This document shows positions 15,583 to 26,140 of a stretch of 64,000 nucleotides of DNA, piece by piece (position 1 is the stretch's first letter; every line of letters starts with the position of its first letter). The stretch covers positions 1-64,000 of the forward strand of contig NZ_JARUXE010000008.1 in assembly GCF_030433895.1 (NCBI RefSeq). Direction: 5' to 3'. The position numbers and the translations under genes are program-made. The notes below the pieces were generated by a model. The model worked only from the letters and a program-made list of their open reading frames with translations, searched no databases and had not been told where the DNA came from. The stretch comes from Arthrobacter sp. PsM3. Lineage in GTDB: Bacteria > Actinomycetota > Actinomycetes > Actinomycetales > Micrococcaceae.

Positions 15583-18368
15583 CGGACCACTTTCGTTGCA
15601 ATGGGAATCCAGCAAAGTACAGCCACGAGCCCGGCGACAGCGGCCCAGAGCGCGGCATAGGGGGCGAGGAGAAGGCCCACGCCCAGGGCGCCGAGGACGC
15701 CGAGCGGCAGCGCGACAGTCCCCACCATGGCATTTTCGAAGAAGCGGACCTGGCCGAGCATGTCCGGGTTCCAGCCCATGGCCTGCAGCGTGCCGAGGTA
15801 CTGGCGCTTGGCCTGCAGCTCGAACCGGCCGGTGACCATGGTCAGCAGCAGCCCGACGGCGACACCGGACACTCCGAGGATGATGCTCGGCAGCGCGATG
15901 CTGGCGGCGGCCAGCCCGCTGAGCGCACTCGCCCCGGCGGCCCGGGGTATGTCGATCAGCAGTGCGACCATCCCGCCGACCGCGGCGGCAAAAACGCCGA
16001 CGGCGACGGCCAGGGAAATGGTGTTGAACTTGTTGGTGCTCAACTGCCGGTTGGCGAAGGTCAGCGGCGAATCCACAGCGATGAGCCGTTCATCGTGCTG
16101 CGGTTCCTGGTCCACCACGTCGCGGTGGCGCAGCTGCTGGGCGGCGAAGAACGCCGCGCCCGCATAGAGCACCAGCACGGCGGCCGAGACGACCGCCGTG
16201 GCAGGGTTCCAGCTGACCAGGCTGAGGATGATTCCGGCGAGGGCCAGCAGGGCCGCGCCGACGCCGAATTCGGCAAGCACCCAGGACCGGATCCGGCCTT
16301 GGGTCCAGCCCATGGCGCGCAGGGTTCCGGCCTCGCTGCGGCGTTTGCGGACGTAGCTGACGGTCGAGGCGCCGGTGAGCAGGGCGGCTCCGCAGAGCGT
16401 GAGGAAGAGCAGGGTCAGGTTGGTGGCGGTGAGGGACCCGGAGACGGCGTCCGCGGCGTCCTGGCGGACCCATGACTGCTGGACGGTGCCGAGCGGGGAC
16501 TCCTTGCCGGCGTCGTCCTTGGAGTAGCCGGGGACGAAGATGCTGGCGTCCTCACGGGCGGAGCCGGCAACGATCGTTGCCTGCAGCCCCATGTCGCGGA
16601 TCTCGTTGGCGAGCTTCTCCACGACGGGCTGTGCTTCCTTCCAGCTGCCGGGCACCTTGGCCCGGACGCGTACCGCATCGATCACGGAGGCGTTGTCCTG
16701 GTAGCCGCGGGCGGCGGCGAGGCCGTAGAAGTCGGTGATGGCGCCGGCGGACTGGCTGGCCAGGCCCGTGGCGCTCAGCGAGGGCTTGAGCTCGGTGTTC
16801 CCGGCGTCCTTGCCGGAGGCATCCTTGGAAAGCGTGAAGGGGGTGGGATCGTAGCCGCCCAGGGGCAGGCGGTTGACGTCGCCGGCGGCCTTCTTGACCG
16901 TCTCGGCGTCGAACGTTCCGTAGACCATGGCGAGCGGTGTGGCGAGCTTTTTGCCGGTCTCGAGGTTTTCGCGGTAGGAGCGCTCGTCGACGGGCTTGCG
17001 CTGGGTCTGGTCCACGGGGGCCCCGTTGGCCGCTTTCTCGGGGAGGCGGTTAACAGTTACCCAGTCGCCGGGGATGGCGCTCTTGTCCACGGCACCGTTG
17101 CCTGCGGTTTGACCGTCCTTGTACTTCGGGGCGGCGGCGAAGTCGGTGCTCCAGGTGGCGGGGTTGTAGAGGCCCTGGCTGAAGGTCGCGGTGTCACCGA
17201 GCAGCTGCGAGAGGTCCTTGGACCCGGGCCAGGCCAGGGCGAACGGGGACTTGGAGACGAACGGGAGGTAGTCCTTGTCCAGCGAGCGGGTCACGGTCCC
17301 GACGTCCTTGGTGACGTTGCCGGAGGCGTCGATTTCCTCGACCTTGACCGAGTACTTGAGGTCAAGGGAGGTGCCGGAGCGCACAATCAGCGGGATCGCC
17401 TGGGAGTCCGCGGTGAGCAGGCCGCTGTTCTTGGCCTGCTGGTACTGGCTCATCATCGGCGCCCAGTACTTGAGCTTGATGCCGAGGAAATCGGGGCCTT
17501 CCTTGAGTTCGCCCATGCCGATGCCGGTGGTGAAGAGGCTCTCCAGGTGCCGGCCGATTGCCGCGGCGTTGCGGGCGTCGGCGGGCGGCGCCTTCTCCAG
17601 CGGGGCGAGGAAGTCGCCGGCGGGCCCGAGCAGGGCACGTTCGGAGACGGGGTCGACGGCGACGACGGATTCGGTCACCTGCGGCGCGAGCGGCAGGGAG
17701 ACGGAGAGGTTGAAGAGGTTGTGCTCGGAGCCGCCGGCCGGAGCCGGGAACTTGATGCCGGTCTCCCCTGCCGGGCCCGCGATGCGGACGTTCTTGCCGC
17801 CGCCGACCTGTTCCTCGATGAGCTTCGCCTTGCCGAGGGAGCCCTCGGCCATGGTCTTGAACAGGGTGTGCTCGGACTGGCCGTCGGAGCTGACGGCGCT
17901 GGCGGTGAGCCGGTATTTTTTCGGCGTGCCGGACAGGACCGACTCCGCGGCGGGCCATTTGCTCGGATCGGTGGCGCTGGGGTCCCCGGCGGTTCCGGCG
18001 AGTCCGGCGTTGAAGCCGAGGTAGTCGGTGGCATCCAGGCGCGGGGACTCAAGGTTCTGCGTGACGCGGGAGACGAGGCTGATCGGTGCCGCCACGGAGG
18101 TGCCGGAGAGCTTCCGGAGGGAGTCCAGTTGTTCGAAGCTGATGCCGCCCTGGCCGGTGGCAATTTCGGGCTGCATGAGGCCGCCGTTGTTGTCGGGCTT
18201 GGCCTGGACGAGAATGTCGTAGAGCCCCCGCGAGTTCTGGTCAACCGTCCGGTTCAAAGCGGCCTGCGACTGACCCTGCACGAGGACCGAGAGGCACATG
18301 GCCACGATCAAAATGGACGCGGTCAGCAGAAGCACTCGGCTTCTGATGAACCTCTGGACGGCGTTCAT
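15579..18368 (-). CDS. Large FtsX-like ABC transporter permease
   Basis: The 929-residue membrane protein begins with a transmembrane helix (residues ~10-33) followed by an extracytoplasmic domain of about 600 residues. Then come helix clusters with the FtsX-type context RRSEAGTLRAMGWTQGRIRSWV and, at the C-terminus, KRQYLGTLQAMGWNPDMLGQV. This duplicated, MacB-like architecture serves mechanical coupling across the membrane, for example in lipoprotein or peptide handling. The ATG at 18368 has AGGAG six bases upstream. The cognate ATPase overlaps its stop. The large outer domain is the part likely to set specificity; I do not recognise it. Confidence 0.88.
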   Translation of the reverse strand: MNAVQRFIRSRVLLLTASILIVAMCLSVLVQGQSQAALNRTVDQNSRGLYDILVQAKPDNNGGLMQPEIATGQGGISFEQLDSLRKLSGTSVAAPISLVSRVTQNLESPRLDATDYLGFNAGLAGTAGDPSATDPSKWPAAESVLSGTPKKYRLTASAVSSDGQSEHTLFKTMAEGSLGKAKLIEEQVGGGKNVRIAGPAGETGIKFPAPAGGSEHNLFNLSVSLPLAPQVTESVVAVDPVSERALLGPAGDFLAPLEKAPPADARNAAAIGRHLESLFTTGIGMGELKEGPDFLGIKLKYWAPMMSQYQQAKNSGLLTADSQAIPLIVRSGTSLDLKYSVKVEEIDASGNVTKDVGTVTRSLDKDYLPFVSKSPFALAWPGSKDLSQLLGDTATFSQGLYNPATWSTDFAAAPKYKDGQTAGNGAVDKSAIPGDWVTVNRLPEKAANGAPVDQTQRKPVDERSYRENLETGKKLATPLAMVYGTFDAETVKKAAGDVNRLPLGGYDPTPFTLSKDASGKDAGNTELKPSLSATGLASQSAGAITDFYGLAAARGYQDNASVIDAVRVRAKVPGSWKEAQPVVEKLANEIRDMGLQATIVAGSAREDASIFVPGYSKDDAGKESPLGTVQQSWVRQDAADAVSGSLTATNLTLLFLTLCGAALLTGASTVSYVRKRRSEAGTLRAMGWTQGRIRSWVLAEFGVGAALLALAGIILSLVSWNPATAVVSAAVLVLYAGAAFFAAQQLRHRDVVDQEPQHDERLIAVDSPLTFANRQLSTNKFNTISLAVAVGVFAAAVGGMVALLIDIPRAAGASALSGLAAASIALPSIILGVSGVAVGLLLTMVTGRFELQAKRQYLGTLQAMGWNPDMLGQVRFFENAMVGTVALPLGVLGALGVGLLLAPYAALWAAVAGLVAVLCWIPIATKVVR

Positions 18369-18522
18369 TGGGCTCCTGAAAGCTGGATTGCGTGCGCACA
18401 CTGAAGTTCATTCCATGCGGAAGTGAAGGCGTCCCCTGCCGGGTGTGCAAAAGTAAAGGCCGGGCTGCCGGCCGAATCCGAAAATCGGACGTAGCCATTG
18501 TACGCAGACCGGCCATGCGTTC

Positions 18523-18562
18523 GTGGACACCGGCGGGGGTCGGAACCGCCGCCGGTGTCCAC
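18523..18562 (-). terminator. Stem-loop downstream of serA
   Basis: GTGGACACCGGCGG pairs perfectly with CCGCCGGTGTCCAC (14 bp) ten bases after the serA stop. There is no T run, so it is a terminator-like or 3'-end-stabilising hairpin. Confidence 0.6.
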
Positions 18563-18572
18563 GGTGAAGACA

Positions 18573-20168
18573 TCAGTCCTCGAGGTCGACCTCCCGCACC
18601 ATGTCAGCGCCGATTCCGGCCTTGATCGCGTCCAGAACCTGCTGCGGGACAGAGCTGTCGATGGTCAGCAGGGCGAGCACCTGGCCGCCCTCGTCCTGCC
18701 GCGCAACCTGCATGCCGGCGATGTTGATGTTGTTCATGCCAAGGATGTGGCCGATGGTGCCGATCACGCCGGGGCGGTCCGAGTAGGCCACCACCACGAG
18801 GTGTTCGCTGATCGGAATCTCCACCTCGAAGCCGTTGATCCCCACGAGCTTCTGGACCTGCTTGGGGCCCGTCAGGGTCCCGGCCACGGAGATCTGCGTG
18901 CCGTCGCTGAGGGCGCCGCGCAGGGTCAGCACGTTGCGGTAGGACTCGGTCTCCGGCGTCGTGATCAGGCGGACGTTGATGCCGCGCTGCTCGGCGATCA
19001 CGGGGGCGTTGACGTAGGAGACCTGTTCGGTCACGATGTCGGCGAAGATGCCCTTGAGGGCCGCGAGTTCGAGCACCTTGACGTCGAGGGAGGCGATTTC
19101 TCCGGCGACCTCGACATCAAACTGGGTGAGCGAGGCGTGGGTCATGGCGGTGAAGATGCGGCCCAGCTTCTCCATCAGCGGGATGCCCGGGCGGACGTCC
19201 GGGGCAATCACGCCGCCGGCCACGTTGACCGCGTCGGGGACGAGTTCCCCGGCGAGGGCCAGGCGGACGGACTTGGCGACCGAGACGCCGGCCTTCTCCT
19301 GCGCTTCGTCCGTGGACGCGCCCAGGTGCGGGGTGACCACCACGTTGTCGAGCTTGAAGAACGGCAGGTCGGTGCTGGGTTCCTTGACGAAGACGTCGAC
19401 GCCGGCACCGGCGATTTCGCCGGACTCCAGGGCGGCGTAGAGGGCTTCCTCGTCGACGAGGCCGCCGCGGGCGACGTTGACGACGTACGCGGTGCTCTTC
19501 ATCTTCTTGAACGCCTCGGCGCCGAGCATGCCGACGGTCTCGGGCGTCTTGGGCATGTGGATGCTGATGAAGTCCGACTGCGCCAGGAGCTCGTCGAGGG
19601 TCACCAGCTGGACGCCAAGCTGCGCCGCGCGGGCCGAGGTGATGTAGGGGTCGTAGGCGAGGATCTTGGTGTCGAAGCCCTTCAGGCGGGCGGCGACGAG
19701 GGCGCCGATCCGGCCCAGGCCAATGATGCCGATCTTCTTCTCGAAGAGTTCAATGCCGGTGTACTTGGAGCGCTTCCACTCGCCGTCCTTGAGGGCGGCG
19801 CTGGCCTGCGGGATGTGGCGGGCCAGGCTGAGGATGTGCCCGACCGTGAGTTCCGCGGCGGAGACGATGTTCGAGGTGGGCGCGTTCACCACCATGACAC
19901 CGGCCTGGGTGGCGGCCTTGATGTCAACGTTGTCGAGGCCGACGCCTGCGCGGGCGATCACCTTCAGGTTCTTCGCGGCGGCGATGGCCTCGGCGTCGAG
20001 CTGGGTGGCGGAGCGGACCAGGATCGCGTCGACGTCGGCGATCGCCGAGAGCAGCTGGGAACGGTCGGCGCCGTCGGTCTGCCGGATTTCAAAATCCGGG
20101 CCGAGGGCCTCGATCGTGGCGGGCGAAAGTTCCTCAGCGAGGAGTACTACAGGTTTGGTGCTTGTCAC
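18573..20168 (-). CDS. serA: D-3-phosphoglycerate dehydrogenase, long form
   Basis: This NAD-dependent enzyme oxidises 3-phosphoglycerate in the first step of serine synthesis. The 531-residue protein has the nucleotide fold GIIGLGRIGALVA, the catalytic arginine/glutamate/histidine loop strings VVNVARGGLVDEEAL and VTPHLGAST, and an intervening ASB domain. A C-terminal ACT domain (VVVAYSDRPGVIGTIGHIL) should give serine feedback inhibition. The GTG at 20168 has AAGAGG six bases upstream and removes 23 non-homologous residues of a longer frame. It is separated from ilvC upstream by a strong terminator. Confidence 0.96.
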   Translation of the reverse strand: MTSTKPVVLLAEELSPATIEALGPDFEIRQTDGADRSQLLSAIADVDAILVRSATQLDAEAIAAAKNLKVIARAGVGLDNVDIKAATQAGVMVVNAPTSNIVSAAELTVGHILSLARHIPQASAALKDGEWKRSKYTGIELFEKKIGIIGLGRIGALVAARLKGFDTKILAYDPYITSARAAQLGVQLVTLDELLAQSDFISIHMPKTPETVGMLGAEAFKKMKSTAYVVNVARGGLVDEEALYAALESGEIAGAGVDVFVKEPSTDLPFFKLDNVVVTPHLGASTDEAQEKAGVSVAKSVRLALAGELVPDAVNVAGGVIAPDVRPGIPLMEKLGRIFTAMTHASLTQFDVEVAGEIASLDVKVLELAALKGIFADIVTEQVSYVNAPVIAEQRGINVRLITTPETESYRNVLTLRGALSDGTQISVAGTLTGPKQVQKLVGINGFEVEIPISEHLVVVAYSDRPGVIGTIGHILGMNNINIAGMQVARQDEGGQVLALLTIDSSVPQQVLDAIKAGIGADMVREVDLED

Positions 20169-20235
20169 CGGTGACCTCTTTAGCTCTCTTGTATAACAGG
20201 CAGGGATTTTGGTGCTGGATAGAAACAGGTGCTGC

Positions 20236-20282
20236 ATAAAAGCAGGGAAGCCGGACCCCAGTTGGCGGTCCGGCTCCCCTGC
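20236..20282 (-). terminator. Rho-independent terminator after ilvC
   Basis: On the minus strand GCAGGGGAGCCGGACC folds back on GGTCCGGCTTCCCTGC with one mismatch and is followed by TTTT. It lies ten bases after the ilvC stop and closes the ilvBNC unit. Confidence 0.85.
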
Positions 20283-20292
20283 CGGTCAGTGC

Positions 20293-21447
<1,155 letters not shown>

Positions 21448-21960
21448 TCAGGCGCTGCGCAGGGCCCTGTCACTCATGGAGCGGGATCCCCGCCCAACGG
21501 CCAGGGTGCCGGACTGCACGATTTCGCGGATACCGAAAGGCTCGAGCACTGAGAGCAGTGCCGTGAGCTTTTCGGGGTGGCCTGTCGCCTCAATGACAAC
21601 CGACTCGGTGGAGACGTCGACCACTGATGCGCGGAACAGGTCTGCAGCCTGGGTAACCTGCAGCCGTGTAGCGGCATCCGCACGTACCTTGACCAGGATG
21701 TGGTCACGCTGTACGGAAGATTCTGGGGTGAGCTCAACGATCTTGATCACGTTGACCAGCTTGTTCAGCTGCTTGGTGATCTGTTCGACCAGCTCACCGT
21801 CGGCGTCGACGACGACGGTCATCCGGGACATGCCCGGTACTTCCGTCGGCCCGACGGCCAGGGAGTTGATGTTGAAGGCCCGGCGGGCGAAGAGGCTGGC
21901 GACGCGGGTCAGCACACCAGGCTTGTCTTCGACCAGAACGGACAGTGTGTGGCGGGTCAT
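21448..21960 (-). CDS. ilvN: Acetolactate synthase small regulatory subunit
   Basis: The 170-residue protein activates IlvB and confers valine feedback inhibition. An ACT domain begins at the N-terminus (TLSVLVEDKPGVLTRVASLF), and the C-terminal regulatory half contains the ATGHPEKLTALLSVLEPFGI string. The ATG at 21960 lies two bases after the ilvB stop, so the subunits are coupled; a longer frame would overlap ilvB and is not needed. The length is standard for the single-ACT form. Confidence 0.96.
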   Translation of the reverse strand: MTRHTLSVLVEDKPGVLTRVASLFARRAFNINSLAVGPTEVPGMSRMTVVVDADGELVEQITKQLNKLVNVIKIVELTPESSVQRDHILVKVRADAATRLQVTQAADLFRASVVDVSTESVVIEATGHPEKLTALLSVLEPFGIREIVQSGTLAVGRGSRSMSDRALRSA

Positions 21961-21962
21961 GT

Positions 21963-23861
21963 TCAGTCCTCCTCTTCCCATTCCGGGGTCATGTTGCGGG
22001 CAACCTGGATCTGGTCGTTACTGACTCCGGAGGGGACCATCGGCCACACCATGGAGTTGGGGCTCACGACGAAGTCAATGACCACGGGGCGGTCGTTGAT
22101 CTCCAGGGCCTTCTGGATGGTGGCGTCGATGTCCTCGTCGCGGTCGCAGCGGAAGGAAGCGCAGCCGTAGGCGTCCGCGAGCTTGACGAAGTCCGGGATC
22201 CGGACGGTGTCGTGGCCGGTGTTGAGGTCGGTGTTGGAGTAGCGGCCCTCGTAGAAGAGGGTCTGCCACTGCCGCACCATGCCCAGCGAGGAGTTGTTGA
22301 TGATGGCGACCTTGATCGGGATCTTGTTGATCGCGCAGGTGGCCAGTTCCTGGTTGGTCATCTGGAAGCAGCCGTCGCCGTCGATCGCCCAGACCACCCG
22401 GTCCGGGTTGCCCACCTTGGCGCCCATGGCGGCCGGCACGGCGTAGCCCATGGTGCCGGCCCCGCCGGAGTTCAGCCAGGCGTGGGGGCGTTCGTACTTG
22501 ATGAACTGTGAGGCCCACATCTGGTGCTGGCCGACGCCTGCGACGTACACGCCTTCCGGGCCCGTGAGGGCGCCGATGCGTTCGATCACGCGCTGCGGGG
22601 CGCTGAGGCCGTCGTCCGGTTCGGTCCAGCCGAGCGGGTAGGTCTCCTTGAGGTTGTTCAGGAAGGCCCACCAGTTGGTGTAGTCCGGGGTGCCGGAGAC
22701 GGCGAACACGGCGCGCAGGGCCTCGCTCAGTTCCGGGATGATTTCCTTGACCGACCCCACGATCGGCACGTCGGCGGTGCGGTTCTTGGAGATTTCGGCC
22801 GGGTCGATGTCCGCGTGGATGACCTTGGCGTTCGGGGCGAAGGACTTCAGGACACCGGTCACCCGGTCGTCGAAGCGCGCCCCGAGCGTGATCAGCAGGT
22901 CCGACTGCTGCAGGGCGGTCACGGCCGAGACCGTGCCGTGCATGCCCGGCATGCCGACGTGCTGCGGGTGCGAGTCGGGGAAGACGCCGCGGGCCATCAG
23001 GGTGGTGACCACGGGGGCGCCGGAGAGTTCAGCGAGTTCCAGCAGTTCCGCGGAGGCGTGTGCCTTGACGACGCCGCCGCCCACGTAGAGCACGGGCTTG
23101 CTGGCCGCCGCGATGAGCCTGGCGGCCTCGCGGACCTGTTTGTTGTGGCCGCGGAGCACCGGGTGGTAGCCGGGCAGGTCGATCTTGGGCGGCCAGGAGA
23201 AGGTCATCTGACCCTGCTGGGCGTCCTTGGCGACGTCGACCAGGACGGGACCCGGGCGGCCGGTCGAGGCAAGGTGGAACGCCTCCGCCATCACGTGCGG
23301 GATGTCGTTGGGGTCGGTGACCAGGAAGGAGTGCTTCGTGATCGGCATGGTGATGCCGACGATGTCCGCCTCCTGGAAGGCATCGGTGCCGATGACGCCG
23401 CTGGAGACCTGGCCGGTGATGGCCACCATGGGCACGGAGTCCATGTGGGCATCCATGATGGCGGTAACGAGGTTGGTGGCACCCGGACCCGAGGTGGCGA
23501 TGCAGACGCCGACCCGTCCGGTGACCATGGCGTAGCCTTGCGCTGCGTGGCCGGCTCCCTGTTCGTGACGGACCAGAATGTGGTTCATTCGGGAAGCCAT
23601 CAAGGGGTCATAGGTGGGCAGGATCGCGCCACCGGGCAAACCAAAAATGTCGTCAACGCCGAGTTCTTCGAGCGAGCGGACGATTGCTTGTGAACCGGTC
23701 ATCACCGTCGGGGGTACGACGTTGTTCGGCCCGAGGACAGGAGAGACAGCAGCAGTGTCGACGCCGGCGTCGGCCGGGCGTGCGACGCGTTCCGAAGCCT
23801 TGGAGGCTCCAGCGGACTTAGTGGCCATCAGCGAGGGGCTGATCGGCGATCCTTTGCTCAT
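21963..23861 (-). CDS. ilvB: Acetolactate synthase large catalytic subunit
   Basis: This ThDP-, FAD- and Mg-dependent enzyme makes acetolactate and acetohydroxybutyrate, the committed step for Val, Leu and Ile. In the 632-residue protein the catalytic glutamate sits in [28 protein letters not shown] is in the FAD region, and [15 protein letters not shown] with IINNSSLG is the ThDP motif. About 45 extra residues precede the homology. The ATG at 23861 has AAGGAAG upstream. It is preceded by a leader peptide and terminator that form an attenuator. Confidence 0.97.
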   Translation of the reverse strand: MSKGSPISPSLMATKSAGASKASERVARPADAGVDTAAVSPVLGPNNVVPPTVMTGSQAIVRSLEELGVDDIFGLPGGAILPTYDPLMASRMNHILVRHEQGAGHAAQGYAMVTGRVGVCIATSGPGATNLVTAIMDAHMDSVPMVAITGQVSSGVIGTDAFQEADIVGITMPITKHSFLVTDPNDIPHVMAEAFHLASTGRPGPVLVDVAKDAQQGQMTFSWPPKIDLPGYHPVLRGHNKQVREAARLIAAASKPVLYVGGGVVKAHASAELLELAELSGAPVVTTLMARGVFPDSHPQHVGMPGMHGTVSAVTALQQSDLLITLGARFDDRVTGVLKSFAPNAKVIHADIDPAEISKNRTADVPIVGSVKEIIPELSEALRAVFAVSGTPDYTNWWAFLNNLKETYPLGWTEPDDGLSAPQRVIERIGALTGPEGVYVAGVGQHQMWASQFIKYERPHAWLNSGGAGTMGYAVPAAMGAKVGNPDRVVWAIDGDGCFQMTNQELATCAINKIPIKVAIINNSSLGMVRQWQTLFYEGRYSNTDLNTGHDTVRIPDFVKLADAYGCASFRCDRDEDIDATIQKALEINDRPVVIDFVVSPNSMVWPMVPSGVSNDQIQVARNMTPEWEEED

Positions 23862-23949
23862 CGGACTCTTCCTTTGTGGATCTACGGTTGGATCTTCGGT
23901 GATCGTGGAACTGCTGGTACTGCGGGTGGATCTTCGGTGATGCGGAAAT

Positions 23950-23987
23950 AAAAAAACCCCTCAGCCTGACGGCTCTTCGAGGGGTTT
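23950..23987 (-). terminator. Attenuator terminator of ilvBN(C)
   Basis: On the minus strand AAACCCCTC pairs with GAGGGGTTT, and AGCC with GGCT inside, before a run of seven T. It lies 28 bases after the leader peptide stop and about 90 bases before ilvB, the usual place for a translation-controlled attenuator. Confidence 0.9.
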
Positions 23988-24014
23988 GCGCGTGACGGTT
24001 CGTTACCAGCCGGG

Positions 24015-24074
24015 CTATGGAGCCACGCGCTTGGTAAGGACGACGAGGACGCCGGCGGTAACGAATGCGGTCAT
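24015..24074 (-). CDS. ilvB leader peptide (19 residues)
   Basis: The minus strand encodes MTAFVTAGVLVVLTKRVAP and a TAG stop. The V-L-V-V-L cluster is what a Val/Leu-sensing leader needs: ribosome stalling there would free the downstream RNA from the terminator fold. The nine bases TTCGTTACC inside the peptide codons are exactly complementary to GGTAACGAA just after the stop, giving a 1:2 type pairing. The same logic is established for ilvBNC of Corynebacterium. The start may be leaderless. Confidence 0.88.
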   Translation of the reverse strand: MTAFVTAGVLVVLTKRVAP

Positions 24075-24080
24075 GCGTTC

Positions 24081-24110
24081 AGTTTTCCCTCTAAGTAAGA
24101 CACCTGTCAA
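24081..24110 (-). promoter_or_regulatory. ilvB promoter
   Basis: On the minus strand a consensus TTGACA (24105-24110) is followed after 18 bases by AAAACT, which ends six bases before the leader peptide ATG. The -35 is strong and the -10 weak, as often in regulated promoters. Confidence 0.6.
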
Positions 24111-24125
24111 CGAGCCCACACTCTG

Positions 24126-24137
24126 TCTCACTATTTG
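24126..24137 (-). promoter_or_regulatory. LtbR/NdgR-like operator before ilvB
   Basis: The minus strand reads CAAATAGTGAGA, one base from the Corynebacterium LtbR consensus CA(T/C)ATAGTGAGA. It lies 15 bases upstream of the -35 box. Confidence 0.6.
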
Positions 24138-24290
24138 GACTTCATTGTCCACTGGTTGATCTCTGCCCACCCCCGATGGCCCGGCAGCCTTCGGCGGCAG
24201 GCGGGTGTTCCCTGCCTCAGGCGGCCGGCGCGGACGCCGTGCGCCTGGGGACCCGGAAGCTCCCTTAAGCCCGGTTACCCGTACTAATCA

Positions 24291-26012
24291 TTACCCGCAG
24301 TAGGCGCCGGTGGAGGCGCTGTGGACGAGCTTGGCGTACTTGGCGAGCACACCCTTGGTGAACTTGGCCGGAAGCGGCTCCCAGCCGACCTTGCGGGCTT
24401 CGAGCTCCGGATCGTCGACCAGGAGGTCGAAGCTGCGGGCGGCGATGTCCACGCGGATCCGGTCCCCGTCCTTGACGAAGGCGATGGGGCCGCCGTCGAC
24501 TGCCTCCGGGGCAACGTGGCCGATGCACAGGCCCGTGGTTCCGCCGGAGAAGCGGCCGTCGGTCAGCAGCAGCACGTCCTTGCCCAGCCCGGCACCCTTG
24601 ATGGCGCCGGTGATGGCGAGCATTTCGCGCATGCCCGGTCCGCCCTTGGGGCCCTCGTAGCGGATGACGACGACGTCGCCCGCCTTGATCCGGCCCTTGT
24701 CGAGCGCATCCAAGGCACCCTGCTCGCGTTCGAACACGCGGGCGGTGCCCTCAAAGACGTCGGCGTCAAAGCCGGCGCTCTTCACGACGGCGCCTTCGGG
24801 AGCCATCGTGCCGTGCAGGATGGTGATGCCGCCGGTCTTGTGGATGGGGTTGTCCATGGCACGGAGGATCTTGCCGTCCAGGTCCGGCGGGTTGATCGCC
24901 GCGAGGTTTTCCGCGACGGTCTTGCCGGTGACGGTGAGGCAGTCGCCGTGGATCAGGCCGGCGTCGAGCAGTGCACGCATGATGACGGGGACGCCGCCGA
25001 TCTTGTCGACGTCGGTCATGACGTAGCGGCCGAACGGCTTGAGGTCGCCCAGGTGCGGGATCTTGTCGCCGATCCGGTTGAAGTCCTCGAGTGTGAGGTC
25101 CACTTCGGCCTCGCGGGCGATGGCCAGCAGGTGGAGGACGGCGTTGGTGGAACCGCCGAAGGCCATGGTGACGGCGATGGCGTTTTCAAAGGCCTTTTTG
25201 GTCATGATGTCCCGGGCGGTGATGCCCAGGCGGAGCAGGTTGACCACAGCTTCGCCGGACTTGTGCGCAAAGGCGTCGCGGCGGCGGTCGGCCGAGGGCG
25301 GGGCTGCCGAGCCGGGCAGGGACATGCCCAGCGCCTCGCCGATGCAGGCCATGGTGTTGGCCGTGTACATGCCGCCGCAGGCGCCTTCGCCCGGGCAGAT
25401 GGCTTTTTCGATGCGGGTCAGGTCTTCGAGGCTCATTTTGCCCGCTGCGCAGGCGCCGACGGCTTCGAAGGCGTCGATGAGGGTGACTTCCTTTTCGGAA
25501 CCGTCCTCAAGCTTGACCCAGCCGGGCATGATGGAGCCGGCGTAGAGGAAGACGGCGGCGAGGTCCAGGCGGGCGGCTGCCATGAGCATGCCCGGGAGGG
25601 ATTTGTCGCAGCCTGCCAGGAGCACGGAGCCGTCGATCCGTTCGGCCTGCATGACGGTTTCGACGGAGTCGGCGATGACTTCGCGGGAAACCAGCGAGAA
25701 GTGCATGCCCTCGTGTCCCATGGAGATGCCGTCGGAGACGGAGATGGTGCCGAACTGCATCGGGAAGCCGCCGCCGGCGTGGACGCCTTCCTTGGCGCCC
25801 TGGGCCAGCCGGTTCAGGGAGAGGTTGCAGGGAGTGATTTCATTCCACGAGCTGGCCACGCCAATTTGGGGTTTGGCGAAGTCGTCGTCGCCCATGCCGA
25901 CCGCCCGGAACATCCCGCGCGCGGGCGCGGCGTGGATTCCGTCGGTGACGACCCGGCTGCGGGGCTTGATGTCCGGTTTGGTCTCTGTCGCTGTTTGGGT
26001 GTCCTCACTCAT
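24291..26012 (-). CDS. ilvD: Dihydroxy-acid dehydratase
   Basis: This iron-sulfur enzyme makes the 2-oxo acids of valine and isoleucine. The 573-residue protein contains cluster and metal ligands in [21 protein letters not shown] and [16 protein letters not shown], plus [16 protein letters not shown] near the C-terminus. The ATG at 26012 is seven bases after TAGACT and lacks a ribosome site, so it is probably leaderless. An LtbR-like box lies about 100 bases upstream. It is its own unit, read in the same direction as ilvB. Confidence 0.97.
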   Translation of the reverse strand: MSEDTQTATETKPDIKPRSRVVTDGIHAAPARGMFRAVGMGDDDFAKPQIGVASSWNEITPCNLSLNRLAQGAKEGVHAGGGFPMQFGTISVSDGISMGHEGMHFSLVSREVIADSVETVMQAERIDGSVLLAGCDKSLPGMLMAAARLDLAAVFLYAGSIMPGWVKLEDGSEKEVTLIDAFEAVGACAAGKMSLEDLTRIEKAICPGEGACGGMYTANTMACIGEALGMSLPGSAAPPSADRRRDAFAHKSGEAVVNLLRLGITARDIMTKKAFENAIAVTMAFGGSTNAVLHLLAIAREAEVDLTLEDFNRIGDKIPHLGDLKPFGRYVMTDVDKIGGVPVIMRALLDAGLIHGDCLTVTGKTVAENLAAINPPDLDGKILRAMDNPIHKTGGITILHGTMAPEGAVVKSAGFDADVFEGTARVFEREQGALDALDKGRIKAGDVVVIRYEGPKGGPGMREMLAITGAIKGAGLGKDVLLLTDGRFSGGTTGLCIGHVAPEAVDGGPIAFVKDGDRIRVDIAARSFDLLVDDPELEARKVGWEPLPAKFTKGVLAKYAKLVHSASTGAYCG

Positions 26013-26019
26013 GGGTCAA

Positions 26020-26025
26020 AGTCTA
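26020..26025 (-). promoter_or_regulatory. -10 box of ilvD (TAGACT), leaderless
   Basis: TAGACT on the minus strand stands seven bases before the ilvD ATG. No convincing -35 can be named. Confidence 0.45.
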
Positions 26026-26108
26026 GGGCTCCCCCGCGGGACGCAACGACCCGGAAGGGCGCATTAAGCGGAAAACCGGGAATATTGCGACCAGATAGTG
26101 GACTTCCG

Positions 26109-26121
26109 TCTCACCTACTGG
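26109..26121 (-). promoter_or_regulatory. LtbR/NdgR-like operator upstream of ilvD
   Basis: CCAGTAGGTGAGA on the minus strand aligns with the ilvB box if one base is inserted, and AGTCCA precedes both. It sits between the LysR gene's 3' end and ilvD. Confidence 0.4.
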
Positions 26122-26140
26122 ACTCCCCTGCCACGGCAAT

